Origin: a virus
Direction: 5' to 3' (one strand)
Virus record (IMG/VR): IMGVR_UViG_3300037104_000796
Coordinates: 98,359-162,358 of that record
Length of the DNA: 64,000 nt
This document shows positions 50,864 to 60,383 of the stretch, piece after piece. Position 1 is the stretch's first letter; each line of letters starts with the position of its first letter. Under the pieces are notes generated by a model. The model was not told the DNA's origin and did not search any database. It saw nothing but the letters and a program-made list of their open reading frames with translations. The position numbers were made by a program, and so were the translations under genes.

Positions 50864-51508
50864 ATGGAATTAATTCATTACGTTTATATAACTACAAACA
50901 TTATAAATGGCAAACAATATGTTGGTGATCGTTCATGTTTATGTGATCCAAATGAAGACAAATACTTAGGAAGTGGAAGACCATATTTCAAAAATGCTTT
51001 GAGAGAGTATGGAAAGGAAAATTTTAAAAAGAAAATTTTAGAATTATTGCCAACACGTATAGATGCTTTTAATGCACAGGAAAAATATATTCAAAAATAC
51101 AATACATTAGTTCCTAACGGGTATAATATTAGTCCTAAAGGTGGCCACAATGTTATCAATTCAATGTCTAAAGAAACAAGAAACAAAATTAGTGTGAAAA
51201 AGAAAGAATTGTTTAAAGATAAAATGAAACATCCTATGTTTCATAAAGGATATTTAATATCAGGAGAAAACAATGGAATGTATGGAAAAAATCATTCGTC
51301 TGATTCTATTCAAAAAATAAAAAATTCCAAGAAAAATATATCTGAAGAAACAAAGAAAAAACTAAGAGGGCCTAAATCTATGGAATGCAGAAAAAATATG
51401 TCAAAATCTGCTAAAGGAAGAATTTCTCCTAGAAAAGGCGTAACACTTTCAAAAGAAATTAGAGATAAAATTAGTAAGGGCTTACGATTACGTAATCATA
51501 AATATTAA
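50864..51508 (+). CDS. GIY-YIG homing endonuclease (plus strand)
   Basis: 214 residues from ATG 50864 (MELIHYVYITTNIINGKQYVGDRS). GIY-YIG core, YLGSGRPYFKNALREYG and YNISPKGG are present, with NUMOD3-like repeats in the last 80 residues. It is divergent from the fractured IMPDH gene and shares the short intergenic region with it. Confidence 0.85.
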   Translation: MELIHYVYITTNIINGKQYVGDRSCLCDPNEDKYLGSGRPYFKNALREYGKENFKKKILELLPTRIDAFNAQEKYIQKYNTLVPNGYNISPKGGHNVINSMSKETRNKISVKKKELFKDKMKHPMFHKGYLISGENNGMYGKNHSSDSIQKIKNSKKNISEETKKKLRGPKSMECRKNMSKSAKGRISPRKGVTLSKEIRDKISKGLRLRNHKY

Positions 51509-52575
51509 ATTTGATCTGCTTCTATATTTTCAAGGTCTCTTCCTTTATCTATTATACCTTTGGGTTTGACTTTAGTTTTTATAGGTTGTTCTTTTATATG
51601 CTGGCCAATATTTTGCATTCTATTTGCGGGGATTTTGAATTCTGCACCACCCGGTCCTTTAGCGAAGAAACTGCCTGTAGTTGGGTCTTCTCCAGTTATT
51701 TCAACTTCTACATTTTCTCCTTTTCTATTCAAATAATTTCTCTTATCACCTACTTGTAAATAATCGCCTTCTTCATTATTTGACTTTTGAATTCTATTTT
51801 CTTTTTCAGCAAATTCAGGTTCTTCTGATAATTCCCATCCTCTACCCATACGTTTTAATTCTTTGATAACTTCTTTAGGAACCATTTCAATATCTCTTGA
51901 AGCTCCTGTTTTTGCATTAACAAAATGATACATCATTGTTTGATCAGTACTTTCGATAGGTTTAACCTTTTCAACATGTGCCACTGGTTGTTTTGTATCA
52001 ATATCTACAGGATTACCATCAATATCAAGTTCTGGTTGATCAACTTCACCTGGTTCTGTGATAGGCTGTTCAACAGGTTGTTCAATAGGTTGTTCTGTTG
52101 GTTCTTCTGAAGGAATTTCCTCACCTTTAGGTTTAATAGCTACATCACCACCTTCTGGTTTATCTTTAACCATGATAACTGGCTTTCCTGTTTCTTCATC
52201 TTTGTCCAAAACAATTTCTTTACTACGTTGAGATACACTTCGCCAATCTTTTTTCTCAAGATCGTAAAATGTAGCTACTTTTTTAGATGAAGGACGAATT
52301 CCTTGTGGGTGTTGTGATTGCGGCACATATTTCATAAGTGTTGTCCCACGAGCCGGTCTTACTTCGCCATCTAACTTAATAAATTGAAAATTAATAATTT
52401 TTTTATGCAATAAAGATCGTAATTCGGGAACTGTAATTGGCTGTCCATATAGCAATTTTTCACATAAAAGATTATCGTATAAATAGTTAACAATCCATCT
52501 ATCTTCTAACGATTCACATATTCTATTTTCAAATAAAATTTCCGATATAGTATTTTTTATAAGTAATTCAGTCAT
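51505..52575 (-). CDS. Probable virion or SH3-like domain protein
   Basis: 356 residues. MTELLIKNTISEILFE ends in L-F-E, compatible with a protease-processed leader. Residues 60-115 (LDGEVRPARGTTLMKYVP...DWRSVSQ) resemble a small DUF2693-like SH3 domain. A proline- and glutamate-rich linker (EQPIEQPVEQPITEPGEV) follows, then a second beta-rich domain with VQVGDKRNYLNRKGENVEVEI-like character. A structural role is likely but unproven. Confidence 0.5.
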   Translation of the reverse strand: MTELLIKNTISEILFENRICESLEDRWIVNYLYDNLLCEKLLYGQPITVPELRSLLHKKIINFQFIKLDGEVRPARGTTLMKYVPQSQHPQGIRPSSKKVATFYDLEKKDWRSVSQRSKEIVLDKDEETGKPVIMVKDKPEGGDVAIKPKGEEIPSEEPTEQPIEQPVEQPITEPGEVDQPELDIDGNPVDIDTKQPVAHVEKVKPIESTDQTMMYHFVNAKTGASRDIEMVPKEVIKELKRMGRGWELSEEPEFAEKENRIQKSNNEEGDYLQVGDKRNYLNRKGENVEVEITGEDPTTGSFFAKGPGGAEFKIPANRMQNIGQHIKEQPIKTKVKPKGIIDKGRDLENIEADQI

Positions 52576-53304
52576 CTATTTGTTTATTTTTAATCCTTTA
52601 TTCCAAGGAATTTTTCTTTTACCAACTATATATAGTTTTTCTTTAATTTTAGGTCTTTGCATTGCCAGTATTGTGTTAGCACTTATTTTATCTTTTGTAT
52701 ATTGAGACATATTTAATTTAGATATACGCATATTTTCTATCCATTCTTTATATTTTTTATTTCCTTCAATTTCTCCGTATCTTTTTATAAAAATATCTTT
52801 CTTTGATACACCCTTTTGTTTTTTAATAATTTTTTCTATTGTTTCAGAAGATACATCGTGTCCTAATAATGCTTTGTTTCTTTTTTCTTTTGTATCTTTA
52901 GATTGAGGTTTTCTAAATTTTGCTTTATCTCTCATTAACTGTTTTGATTCTTCTGAATGTGTTCTATCTCCATTACAGGTTCCTCCATCCCAACATACAT
53001 TATATCCACCTTGAGATATATGAGTTTTATATAATCGTATATAATATCCTTGTTTATCTCCTGCTTCTTTTCTTGTATCACATATTTCTAATACTTTTTT
53101 AGTAAAATTTCTTCTACCATATTTTAATTTAGCTATTCTAATTTCTCTTCCGCTTCCTAGATATCTATCTTTTTCTGGTTCGATAAATGTACTTCTGTCA
53201 CCTACATACTGCTGTCCGGTAATATTATTTGTCGTTAAATATACATAATGATAAAGTTTATTAACTACATCAGCATTTTCTATAGATTCTCTTACCAGTT
53301 TCAT
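52576..53304 (-). CDS. GIY-YIG homing endonuclease with a capsid-targeting-like leader
   Basis: 242 residues. The first 16 residues (MKLVRESIENADVVNK) copy the leader of tagged proteins here, while LYHYVYLTTNNITGQQYVGDRS starts the GIY-YIG domain; the other GIY-YIG genes begin within a few residues of that point. NUMOD3-like repeats follow. If functional, the leader would place a homing endonuclease inside the head. It ends one base before the ATG of the 51505 gene. Confidence 0.8.
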   Translation of the reverse strand: MKLVRESIENADVVNKLYHYVYLTTNNITGQQYVGDRSTFIEPEKDRYLGSGREIRIAKLKYGRRNFTKKVLEICDTRKEAGDKQGYYIRLYKTHISQGGYNVCWDGGTCNGDRTHSEESKQLMRDKAKFRKPQSKDTKEKRNKALLGHDVSSETIEKIIKKQKGVSKKDIFIKRYGEIEGNKKYKEWIENMRISKLNMSQYTKDKISANTILAMQRPKIKEKLYIVGKRKIPWNKGLKINK

Positions 53305-53310
53305 ATAAGT

Positions 53311-53319
53311 TATATATTC
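53311..53319 (-). promoter_or_regulatory. Late-promoter-like element for the tagged GIY-YIG gene
   Basis: GAATATATAAC lies 6 nt before ATG 53304 on the minus strand. Confidence 0.45.
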
Positions 53320-53328
53320 TCAAAACAA

Positions 53329-53350
53329 AAGCTCTAATTTCTTAGAGCTT
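53329..53350 (-). terminator. Intrinsic terminator after the 53357 gene
   Basis: AAGCTCTAAG-AAAT-TAGAGCTT followed by TTGTTTTG on the minus strand. Confidence 0.75.
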
Positions 53351-53356
53351 CATTTT

Positions 53357-53974
53357 TTATTTTTGTTTGTGTTTTTCTTTTTCCATATTCAACATAACTC
53401 TTTCTAATGCTGTTTCAATATCAGGAAATCTTCCCATAAGATTCTGTTTAAGACTTTTAGAATTTAATTTATCTGGATTGCTATCAACATATTTTAAAAA
53501 TGCTTTAAGTTGTTCATCTTTTGTTTTTCCATAGCCTATTCGATACCCTTGTACATAATGACCTTTATTTTTCGGATCCATTTCATACCAATTTTTAACT
53601 GTATCATTCGAATCCATTCCGTACCAAACTTTTCTTAAAGAAATTGGATCTTCCCAATTTGTATACGTAAATGTATATCGGATTTCTTCAACAATTGCCG
53701 GCCATTTTAATTGATCATATGACATTATCATAGGATAATACACTGTGAGAGAAATATATGGTGTTTTGTTTTTATTAATTCCAAATTCATAACCTTTTTC
53801 TTTCGCAAACGCTTGTATCTTTTTTATATCTTCAGCATTTTCACCTGTTGAAAGTTTACGTGGTGTGTATTTTGGATTTGTTGTTCCAAAAGTATAATGT
53901 TGTTTGTAATCATCTCCGAATACACTATCCATTTCATTATCTTCGTTTAAAGATTCTTTAACTAATTTTACCAT
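53357..53974 (-). CDS. Leader-tagged protein
   Basis: 205 residues beginning MVKLVKESLNEDNEMDSVFGDD. The leader is V-K-E/S. The body contains aromatic and acidic stretches and ends in a lysine-rich tail. No known domain. A late-promoter-like box precedes it and a terminator follows. Confidence 0.6.
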   Translation of the reverse strand: MVKLVKESLNEDNEMDSVFGDDYKQHYTFGTTNPKYTPRKLSTGENAEDIKKIQAFAKEKGYEFGINKNKTPYISLTVYYPMIMSYDQLKWPAIVEEIRYTFTYTNWEDPISLRKVWYGMDSNDTVKNWYEMDPKNKGHYVQGYRIGYGKTKDEQLKAFLKYVDSNPDKLNSKSLKQNLMGRFPDIETALERVMLNMEKEKHKQK

Positions 53975-53989
53975 ATTGCCTATTTTGTT

Positions 53990-53998
53990 TTATATATC
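53990..53998 (-). promoter_or_regulatory. Late-promoter-like element for the 53357 gene
   Basis: GATATATAAAACAAAATAGG lies 15 nt before ATG 53974. Confidence 0.45.
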
Positions 53999-54000
53999 TC

Positions 54001-57000
54001 TTAGCATTTTGAATAAGAGCAACTATCGCAATGAACACATGCTTCTTCTCTTATCATATTTCCCCCACATTCTGGACATTTTTCCTGAAGTACTTCAGTT
54101 TCTACATATTTTCCTAAAATTCTTCTACATACAGAACTAAATCCTGTAATGTTTTCATCAACCTTTTTAGCTACATGAACAATATGCTCAATTGGAGCTC
54201 TGTGTCGAAGCAACATGCTCAAGAAAATAGTGTGTGCTTTTTGCTCTATTTTATCTGAAGCTAATTGAAGATTTTCGATTTCAAATTCGTGATTAACAAA
54301 TTTATAATGACCCTTTTTAACTTTAATAATTCTGCCATCAGTATTTTTATCCATAGGCGGATTTTCAAATGCAAATATTTCATAAGGTTTTCTTGTATCT
54401 TTATACAAACCTACAATTACTGCATATTTGATTCCATTGGCTGTGGCAACATAGTAATCAGCTTTTAATTCTCTAGGCCTCTTCAAAGCATTCACAGGTG
54501 TAAAATCATCTTCTTCTTTTTTATTCGTTAACAATACTCCTTGTCTTGAACCCTCTCGGTAAATTGTACAACCTTTACAACCTGACTTCCATGCCTGAAA
54601 ATAAATTTTGTTTACTTCTTCAATTGAAATATTTTGAGGTAAGTTGTGTGTTACTGAAATACTATGATCTATCCATTTTTGAATTACACCTTGCATATTA
54701 ACTTTTTCCATATAATCAATAGTATGTGACTCAGAACCTGCCCAAGGAGATTCTGCAACTAATTTAGTTACAGTTTCATCAGATAATAATTCCATCATTT
54801 TAAGAACATCATCTGTAGATTTTTCTTGGAAATTTTCAAATAAATGAACTTTTGTGTTTTTAGCCCAATTAATAAATTCAGGGTGAAATACATTGTATTC
54901 TTGCCAACAATCACCATTCTCATCTTTATAATCTACTTTAACTCCGGCCTCACTCGGATTTATTTTTCTTCTTCTTTTGTAATAACATTTAAAGACAGGT
55001 TCAATGCCCGAAGTTGTTCTTGCTAATATAGCAAGTGATCCTGTAGGCGCTATAGATAAAGTAGCAATGTTTCGTCTTCCATATCGTAAATAGTCATTGT
55101 ACTCTTGTGTAGTAAAATGATTGCTAATTACTCGAATAATAAAAGGATTTTGTGATTCTTTATCTGCATTCCAAATTGGAAAGCAACCTCTTTCTTTTGC
55201 AAGTTGAACCGATTCTCTATATGAATTAACAGCAATAGTTTCAAATACTTTATCAATAATAAGTGTAGCATCCTTTGTCCCGTATCTAACTCCAAGTTTT
55301 GCGAGCATATCGCCCAATCCAAGAACTCCGATACCTGTTCTTCTTCCTTTGTTTAAAACTTCAAGAACTTTTGTCCATACATTTAATTCTGTTCTCTTTA
55401 ACTCTGGATCTTCAGGATCACTTTTTATTTTTTTAATAATATCCTTTATCTTTTCTTCTTCCAGTGACACGAGATCATCCATGATTCTTTGCGTAAATCG
55501 AATTACCTCAGTTAATAAAGCATAATCGATCTTTGCTTTGTCCGTATACGGATCTTTCACCATGTTACTTAGATTCATTGAACCAAGACGACATGAATCA
55601 TAAGGTGATAGTGGCACTTCCCCACAATTTTTGATAGAAATACCTGATGATGTAATAAATAAAGGATCGACATTAGCAGTTATAACGTTATAATTGTGAT
55701 TATCGTCTACTGTTAAATTGTATACATCTTCGTATCCGTAAAATTCTACTGATACAACTTTATGATTATTAACTACTTGATTTTTAAAATTATCAAATGA
55801 AGTAAACCTAAAATTATTAGCGATATTTTGAGGATAACCATGTTCTTCAGCATATTTTCTCCAGTCACTTCTAATAAATTTTCCTTTTTGAAGAAAAAGT
55901 TCTTTTGCGCCTTGTAATATTTGCGCGTTTGTAACGGGAATATATGTATGATTTTTTTCACCTGGATGTGACGCAAATTTAAACTTTGATTCTTTACTCA
56001 TTTTATAATAAGGATTTTTGTCTCCTCTCATTCGTGCAGCGTGAAATTCAATATGTTCTTTACGCAACATTTTTTGTAAATTCTCAGGTCTATCATTTTT
56101 ATTGTTAAAATCATAATGATGTATAGAATATAATTTATGATCTACATTTTCATCTTGATTATAAAACCCATAAATTAAGTGATACTGTCTTCTATTTCTA
56201 AATGCGCCGCCAATCATTTTAGCGCCAGTTCTTGCGATTTGTCTATAACCATTTGACGCAAATGAATAAAAAGGAACAAGAGATTCACCTGGAGTTAAAT
56301 CTTTTAATTGTTTGTAATTAAGTTTTGATGTTAAAATTTGGTGATCTGGAGTCGCAATAAGTTCTGAACCATCATCTAATTTTAATTTCCATACTTCAAC
56401 ATTTTTCTTTGTTAATCTGGGTTCTCTTCCCCATTTAATTTCAGTTTGTCCAGTTTCAGGATTTGATGAATAAACAGGAACGTCTTTTCCTTCTTCAGTT
56501 AACTGTTTTATTGATACTGCGTTTCTTCCGTCTGCAACCGCAATAAGTGTATCACCGACAACACAAGGATTTGTTCCTTTAGTTGTAAAGCCATCAGACG
56601 CGTAACAATCTGCTGGTGATTCTTTAATAATGTTGTCCCAAAATAATACGCCGGGTTCAGCAGTTTTGTGCGCTTGTTTGATTAACAAATCCCATACTTC
56701 ACGCGCCTTAACTTTCATTATGTATGAACCATCTTCGCGTTTGTATAATTTGTTGTATACAAGTTGATCAAGAATAAGAGGTTGATCATTTTGAACTGGC
56801 CAACGAAGAATGTAATCTGCATCACCTTCTACAGCTTTCATAAATTCGTCTGTCACTTTCACAGACACATTGGCGCCTGTTACTTTTGTGAGATCATCCT
56901 TTTTAACAATGAATTGTTTTATATCAGGGTGATTGATATGCATACTGAGCATTAAAGCTCCTCTTCTACCATCTTGTGCAACCTCACGAGTTGAATGTGA

Positions 57001-57495
57001 ATAGCGATCCATAAAAGACACAGCACCTGTTGAAGTTTGCGCAGCATTATTTACTTCAGCTTGGGATGGTCTGAGATTTTCAAGAGTTATACCTACTCCA
57101 CCTCTACGTTTCATAAGTTGAACCATAGATTCGTCAATATTGAATATGGCACCATAAGAATCTGCTCCATTATCAATGAAAAAGCAATTTCCTAATGATG
57201 ATACTTGATGTTTATTTCCAAGACCAAATAAAATTGAGCCTCCGGGAATAAAGTATTTAAAGTGTTCTAAATGTTTTTGTATTGTTTCTTTTGGCAAAGG
57301 ATTAGGAAATTTAAGTTCCATTCGATAAAATTCATCGATCATTCTCTGAATTGTTTCTGTGGGGTGTCCTTCTTCCCATTTGCCATTCTTTTTGAGTGCG
57401 TACTTTTTTGCCCACACGTCGGAGGCGAGAGAATCGTTTTCGAAGTATGTTAAGCCTGCACTTATTAAATCTTTTTCGTTATATTCTTTTTCCAT
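54001..57495 (-). CDS. nrdJ: Ribonucleotide reductase, class II (AdoCbl-dependent, NrdJ), with intein
   Basis: 1164 residues in total. N-terminal PGGSILFGLG, SSLGNCFFI and RGGVGITLENL; mid GTGVLGLGDML-like TGIGVLGLGDML and SIAPTGSLAILARTTSGIEPVF; then KGCTIYREGSRQGVL; a C-terminal TSCPD-type domain and a four-Cys zinc site (CPECGG, CVHCDSCSYSKC) as in NrdJ. An intein of about 313 residues occupies positions 311-623. Removing it joins TNP to CGEVPL, so the enzyme's thiyl-radical cysteine (N-x-C-x-E) is the first residue after the intein. It reduces ribonucleotides to supply dNTPs. Confidence 0.93.
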   Translation of the reverse strand: MEKEYNEKDLISAGLTYFENDSLASDVWAKKYALKKNGKWEEGHPTETIQRMIDEFYRMELKFPNPLPKETIQKHLEHFKYFIPGGSILFGLGNKHQVSSLGNCFFIDNGADSYGAIFNIDESMVQLMKRRGGVGITLENLRPSQAEVNNAAQTSTGAVSFMDRYSHSTREVAQDGRRGALMLSMHINHPDIKQFIVKKDDLTKVTGANVSVKVTDEFMKAVEGDADYILRWPVQNDQPLILDQLVYNKLYKREDGSYIMKVKAREVWDLLIKQAHKTAEPGVLFWDNIIKESPADCYASDGFTTKGTNPCVVGDTLIAVADGRNAVSIKQLTEEGKDVPVYSSNPETGQTEIKWGREPRLTKKNVEVWKLKLDDGSELIATPDHQILTSKLNYKQLKDLTPGESLVPFYSFASNGYRQIARTGAKMIGGAFRNRRQYHLIYGFYNQDENVDHKLYSIHHYDFNNKNDRPENLQKMLRKEHIEFHAARMRGDKNPYYKMSKESKFKFASHPGEKNHTYIPVTNAQILQGAKELFLQKGKFIRSDWRKYAEEHGYPQNIANNFRFTSFDNFKNQVVNNHKVVSVEFYGYEDVYNLTVDDNHNYNVITANVDPLFITSSGISIKNCGEVPLSPYDSCRLGSMNLSNMVKDPYTDKAKIDYALLTEVIRFTQRIMDDLVSLEEEKIKDIIKKIKSDPEDPELKRTELNVWTKVLEVLNKGRRTGIGVLGLGDMLAKLGVRYGTKDATLIIDKVFETIAVNSYRESVQLAKERGCFPIWNADKESQNPFIIRVISNHFTTQEYNDYLRYGRRNIATLSIAPTGSLAILARTTSGIEPVFKCYYKRRRKINPSEAGVKVDYKDENGDCWQEYNVFHPEFINWAKNTKVHLFENFQEKSTDDVLKMMELLSDETVTKLVAESPWAGSESHTIDYMEKVNMQGVIQKWIDHSISVTHNLPQNISIEEVNKIYFQAWKSGCKGCTIYREGSRQGVLLTNKKEEDDFTPVNALKRPRELKADYYVATANGIKYAVIVGLYKDTRKPYEIFAFENPPMDKNTDGRIIKVKKGHYKFVNHEFEIENLQLASDKIEQKAHTIFLSMLLRHRAPIEHIVHVAKKVDENITGFSSVCRRILGKYVETEVLQEKCPECGGNMIREEACVHCDSCSYSKC
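55627..56565 (-). mobile_element. Intein with HNH endonuclease domain inside nrdJ
   Basis: Intein residues 311-623 of the host protein. Block A is CVVGDTLIAVADG, block B is IATPDHQILT, block F is VYNLTVDDNHNYNV; the C-terminus ends SIKN followed by Cys, with Lys where His is usual before the terminal Asn. The insert between has DHKLYSIHHYDFNNKNDRPENL and KEHIEFHA, an HNH-type nuclease motif, so it may still be mobile. Confidence 0.85.
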
Positions 57496-57514
57496 TAGAA
57501 AAATTTATTTTTGT

Positions 57515-58084
57515 TTAGTGTACATTAATTTTAGTTGCATTATTGTTTCCGAGTAATTTTTTTGCAATTTTTTGTTTTGTAATATCACTTGCGTGTTTTC
57601 CTTCGCGGGATTTACGCATTCTTTCTCTTGTGATTTCAGAAATTACGATATTTTTTCGGTTTTCTAATTGTTCTTTTGATAATTTTTTCCCCGTCAAATG
57701 CTGTTTATGTTCTTCAGATAAATGCCTTCCTGTTAAAGTATTTTTAATTTTTTCTCGTATTTCATCAGGTCTAGGTATTGTATGTAATAATTCTTTATCA
57801 TATGCATAATCTCTTGACGACACTCTATAATTTAACTTTTTACTAAAAGTCATTCTATGAAATGCGCAGGCAATTTTATAATTACCTTTGTAAATATACG
57901 TTAATAATTTATGACAAATGTAGTGTTCTCTGGCGGTTAATAGAACTAAATTTTCTTTACTGTTTGTTCCGCCCACACATATCGGAATGATGTGGTGATT
58001 TTCATTATAATGTTTTTCATGTTTGATTCTATTTTCCGATTTTGCTCGGGTAATAATATCATCATAAACTTTATTATAATTCAT
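57515..58084 (-). CDS. HNH homing endonuclease with NUMOD3-like repeats
   Basis: 189 residues. HHIIPICVGGTNSKENLVLLTAREH.ICHKLL (about residues 30-62) is an HNH core. From residue 110 there are repeats of the L-T-G-R-H-L-S-E-E-H-K type, which recognise DNA in phage homing enzymes. It lies between nrdJ and the N-terminal polymerase gene, near both interrupted genes. Confidence 0.85.
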   Translation of the reverse strand: MNYNKVYDDIITRAKSENRIKHEKHYNENHHIIPICVGGTNSKENLVLLTAREHYICHKLLTYIYKGNYKIACAFHRMTFSKKLNYRVSSRDYAYDKELLHTIPRPDEIREKIKNTLTGRHLSEEHKQHLTGKKLSKEQLENRKNIVISEITRERMRKSREGKHASDITKQKIAKKLLGNNNATKINVH

Positions 58085-58155
58085 TTTAGATAGGAAATTT
58101 TATTTTGTTTGTTTATTTATACAATTTTAATTTTCTTTAACAGACATATTTCGCG

Positions 58156-59589
58156 TTAAAGAACCGCTTGTTTTTTCCTTTCCACAAGTATATGCTGGAG
58201 TGTATCTGCCTCTTTTTCAGCATCTAAAGATACTTTCTTTGCTTCTTTTCTTTGTTTATAATATTGAGTTAAGATTTCAGCTATAAGTGGTTCATACGAA
58301 GAATCAAAGACACTTCCACTTGCAGTTTTTATTTCATCTTTTGTTGGAATATGATTTTTATCTTTGAATTTAAAATTTTCTACTGAAAGTTTAAACTGTC
58401 TCATGATTGAAGGATAAAGAGACGCAAAGTCAAAAGATGCCACCCATTCATATAAGTTGGGATCGGGTTCGAAAACAAAAGCTCCTTCAAAACTTTCCCT
58501 TTCTTTACGATCTTCTCTTTTTGGAAAAACTTGTCCTCTTAAATATGCAAATCTCGTTAAAGTTGCTTCCAACATTTGAATTGGAGAAAATGCAGTCATA
58601 CCTTCAACTCTTGTGATATTTGCTAATCCTAAGAAAGTACCCATTGTTTTAAGTTTCGTATTTAACATGTGAACAATGACACTATCGATTCCACTGTAAT
58701 AAACAAATTGTGTATAATCTTTGTTATACAATTCTTGAAGTGTTCCTGGATATTTAACTTTATTAAGTCCTAATGCAGATTCTGCTACAAAATCTAATGT
58801 ATCATTTTCTTTTACTTCAACAGTTCTATCCCATTTCTGGTAGATTGCCATGTAGTCAACAATAAGTTTATGTTGAGGTAATTGAATATGCACATCTGAA
58901 TTTTTTTCTTTAATTTTAAAATCAAACCATTGTCCTGTTGGAGAAATCCATGAAACATCCATATTAAGTTTCTTACATCTATTCATAATGTATCTCCAAT
59001 CATATCCCCAAAAGTTCCAGCCCGAAATAAGTGGATTTGGTTTTACATAATTCATAAGAAAGTCATAAATCATATCTGCTTCATTCGCATGATATTTGTA
59101 AATGAATTGCCAAGTTTGTCCAAACTTTTTAACGTGTTCATTTATTTTATCTCCAATTTCACCACATTCTTGCCCTGTTAAAGGTTTACTTCCTAAAACT
59201 GTTATGTAAGGATATTGTGCAAATGAGATTGCAGTTATTCTATTTCTAGCATTATCAGGATCGGCAAAGCCTTCGTCCGTTACTTCTACTTCAATATCTG
59301 CTGCTGAGAAAATAGGCATATTCGGTTCAAACAGATGCTTTACGTTTTCTTCGCCAGCATCCATAAAGAATTCTTGAATACGATGTCTATTAATGAATTG
59401 TGTAGGTACTTTTCTAACGGGTCTAAAATCCCAAGATTGTAACCCTGGAATGCCTCTTCCTCTTTGATCATACATATAAATGTATTGATGATTTGAAGGA
59501 ATTGTTAATTGTGAAAATCCTAAAGTTCCATCTTTCTTTATGTATGATATGATAAGTTTGCCTTGCCTCTGTTCAATACTAATCACCAT
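58156..59589 (-). CDS. Family B DNA polymerase, N-terminal part (exonuclease and motif A)
   Basis: 477 residues. The start MVISIEQRQGKLIISYIKKDG is a proper polymerase N-terminus. The exonuclease motifs are FSAADIEVEV (Exo I), ISGWNFWGYDWRYI (Exo II) and YYSGIDSVIV (Exo III), followed by polymerase motif A (FDFASLYPSIM). It stops after HILVERKKQAVL, within the fingers before motif B. The rest of the enzyme is at 1-360, 58 kb away on the same strand. No intein sequence is present at the break. Confidence 0.92.
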   Translation of the reverse strand: MVISIEQRQGKLIISYIKKDGTLGFSQLTIPSNHQYIYMYDQRGRGIPGLQSWDFRPVRKVPTQFINRHRIQEFFMDAGEENVKHLFEPNMPIFSAADIEVEVTDEGFADPDNARNRITAISFAQYPYITVLGSKPLTGQECGEIGDKINEHVKKFGQTWQFIYKYHANEADMIYDFLMNYVKPNPLISGWNFWGYDWRYIMNRCKKLNMDVSWISPTGQWFDFKIKEKNSDVHIQLPQHKLIVDYMAIYQKWDRTVEVKENDTLDFVAESALGLNKVKYPGTLQELYNKDYTQFVYYSGIDSVIVHMLNTKLKTMGTFLGLANITRVEGMTAFSPIQMLEATLTRFAYLRGQVFPKREDRKERESFEGAFVFEPDPNLYEWVASFDFASLYPSIMRQFKLSVENFKFKDKNHIPTKDEIKTASGSVFDSSYEPLIAEILTQYYKQRKEAKKVSLDAEKEADTLQHILVERKKQAVL

Positions 59590-60307
59590 TTTTATACCTC
59601 CATTTAAATTTTTTGTGTGTATTTCTTTTTCCTTTTAAACAGGCACATATATTGGTGCCTAAAAATCCCGCATTACTTGCTGCATTAATTGATGGCCATT
59701 CATTAATTATATTATCATTTATATCTAATTGAATTATAGGTTTTGAATGTGCTAATGCCGTTTTTTCAATCCATTGTTTATATCGTTTAATTCCTTCATC
59801 TTCTCCATATATTTTAATCATTTCTGACTTAAGAGTTTTTCCTTTTCTATTTTTCTCTATATATGATATAAAATTACAGTTTTCTCCAGAATTTGTTCCT
59901 AAATGAGATTGCCTATTTTTTTCTTTAAATTCTGTAGATCGTTTTCTTCCTGTTAAAGTTTTACGTATTTTATTTATTACTTCTAATGTTGGAGAACCAC
60001 CTTCTCCACCCAAAGTCATATTATAACCATGTTCTTTTAAATATGTTTTGTCCTCTTTTATCCAATATTTTTCACGTTCACCTAAAATCTTTTTAAGTTG
60101 GTGATTATTTTCAGCAAAATGTTTTTCGATTATTTTCCACATAAAATTATCAAAACCATATTTTCTGATAGCGGTATAAAATAATGTTGTTTTTCCAGCA
60201 TAGGCATTTCTATAATGCGTTTGCTTACGATTATCAAAATTTAAACTAAACCCGTAATATTTTTTATTAGAGGGCGACGTCGCACAATAAATTATGCCTT
60301 CGATCAT
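59579..60307 (-). CDS. GIY-YIG homing endonuclease
   Basis: 242 residues. MIEGIIYCATSPSNKKYYGFSLNFDNRKQTHY carries the GIY-YIG pattern with the catalytic Arg; YNMTLGGEGG and TLTGRKRSTEFKEKNRQSH (NUMOD3-like) follow. The C-terminal 50 residues (IQLDINDNIINEWPSINAAS) form a NUMOD1-type module. It overlaps the start of the polymerase gene by 11 nt. Confidence 0.85.
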   Translation of the reverse strand: MIEGIIYCATSPSNKKYYGFSLNFDNRKQTHYRNAYAGKTTLFYTAIRKYGFDNFMWKIIEKHFAENNHQLKKILGEREKYWIKEDKTYLKEHGYNMTLGGEGGSPTLEVINKIRKTLTGRKRSTEFKEKNRQSHLGTNSGENCNFISYIEKNRKGKTLKSEMIKIYGEDEGIKRYKQWIEKTALAHSKPIIQLDINDNIINEWPSINAASNAGFLGTNICACLKGKRNTHKKFKWRYKNGD

Positions 60308-60322
60308 AATTGTACTTTTGTT

Positions 60323-60333
60323 TATTATATAGG
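60323..60333 (-). promoter_or_regulatory. Possible late-promoter-like element for the 59579 endonuclease
   Basis: CCTATATAATA lies 15 nt before ATG 60307; it matches the shared core less well than the other copies. Confidence 0.35.
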
Positions 60334-60383
60334 TTGAGACAACAAAAGTTCAACTTTGAGTGTTAAACTTTGTTTAATGTTTT

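Noticed and set aside
58100-58160. Frameshift extension of the N-terminal polymerase gene
   Set aside because: Another frame adds only a few residues (RFFNAKYVC) before a stop and does not lead to motif B, so a simple frameshift does not restore the gene.
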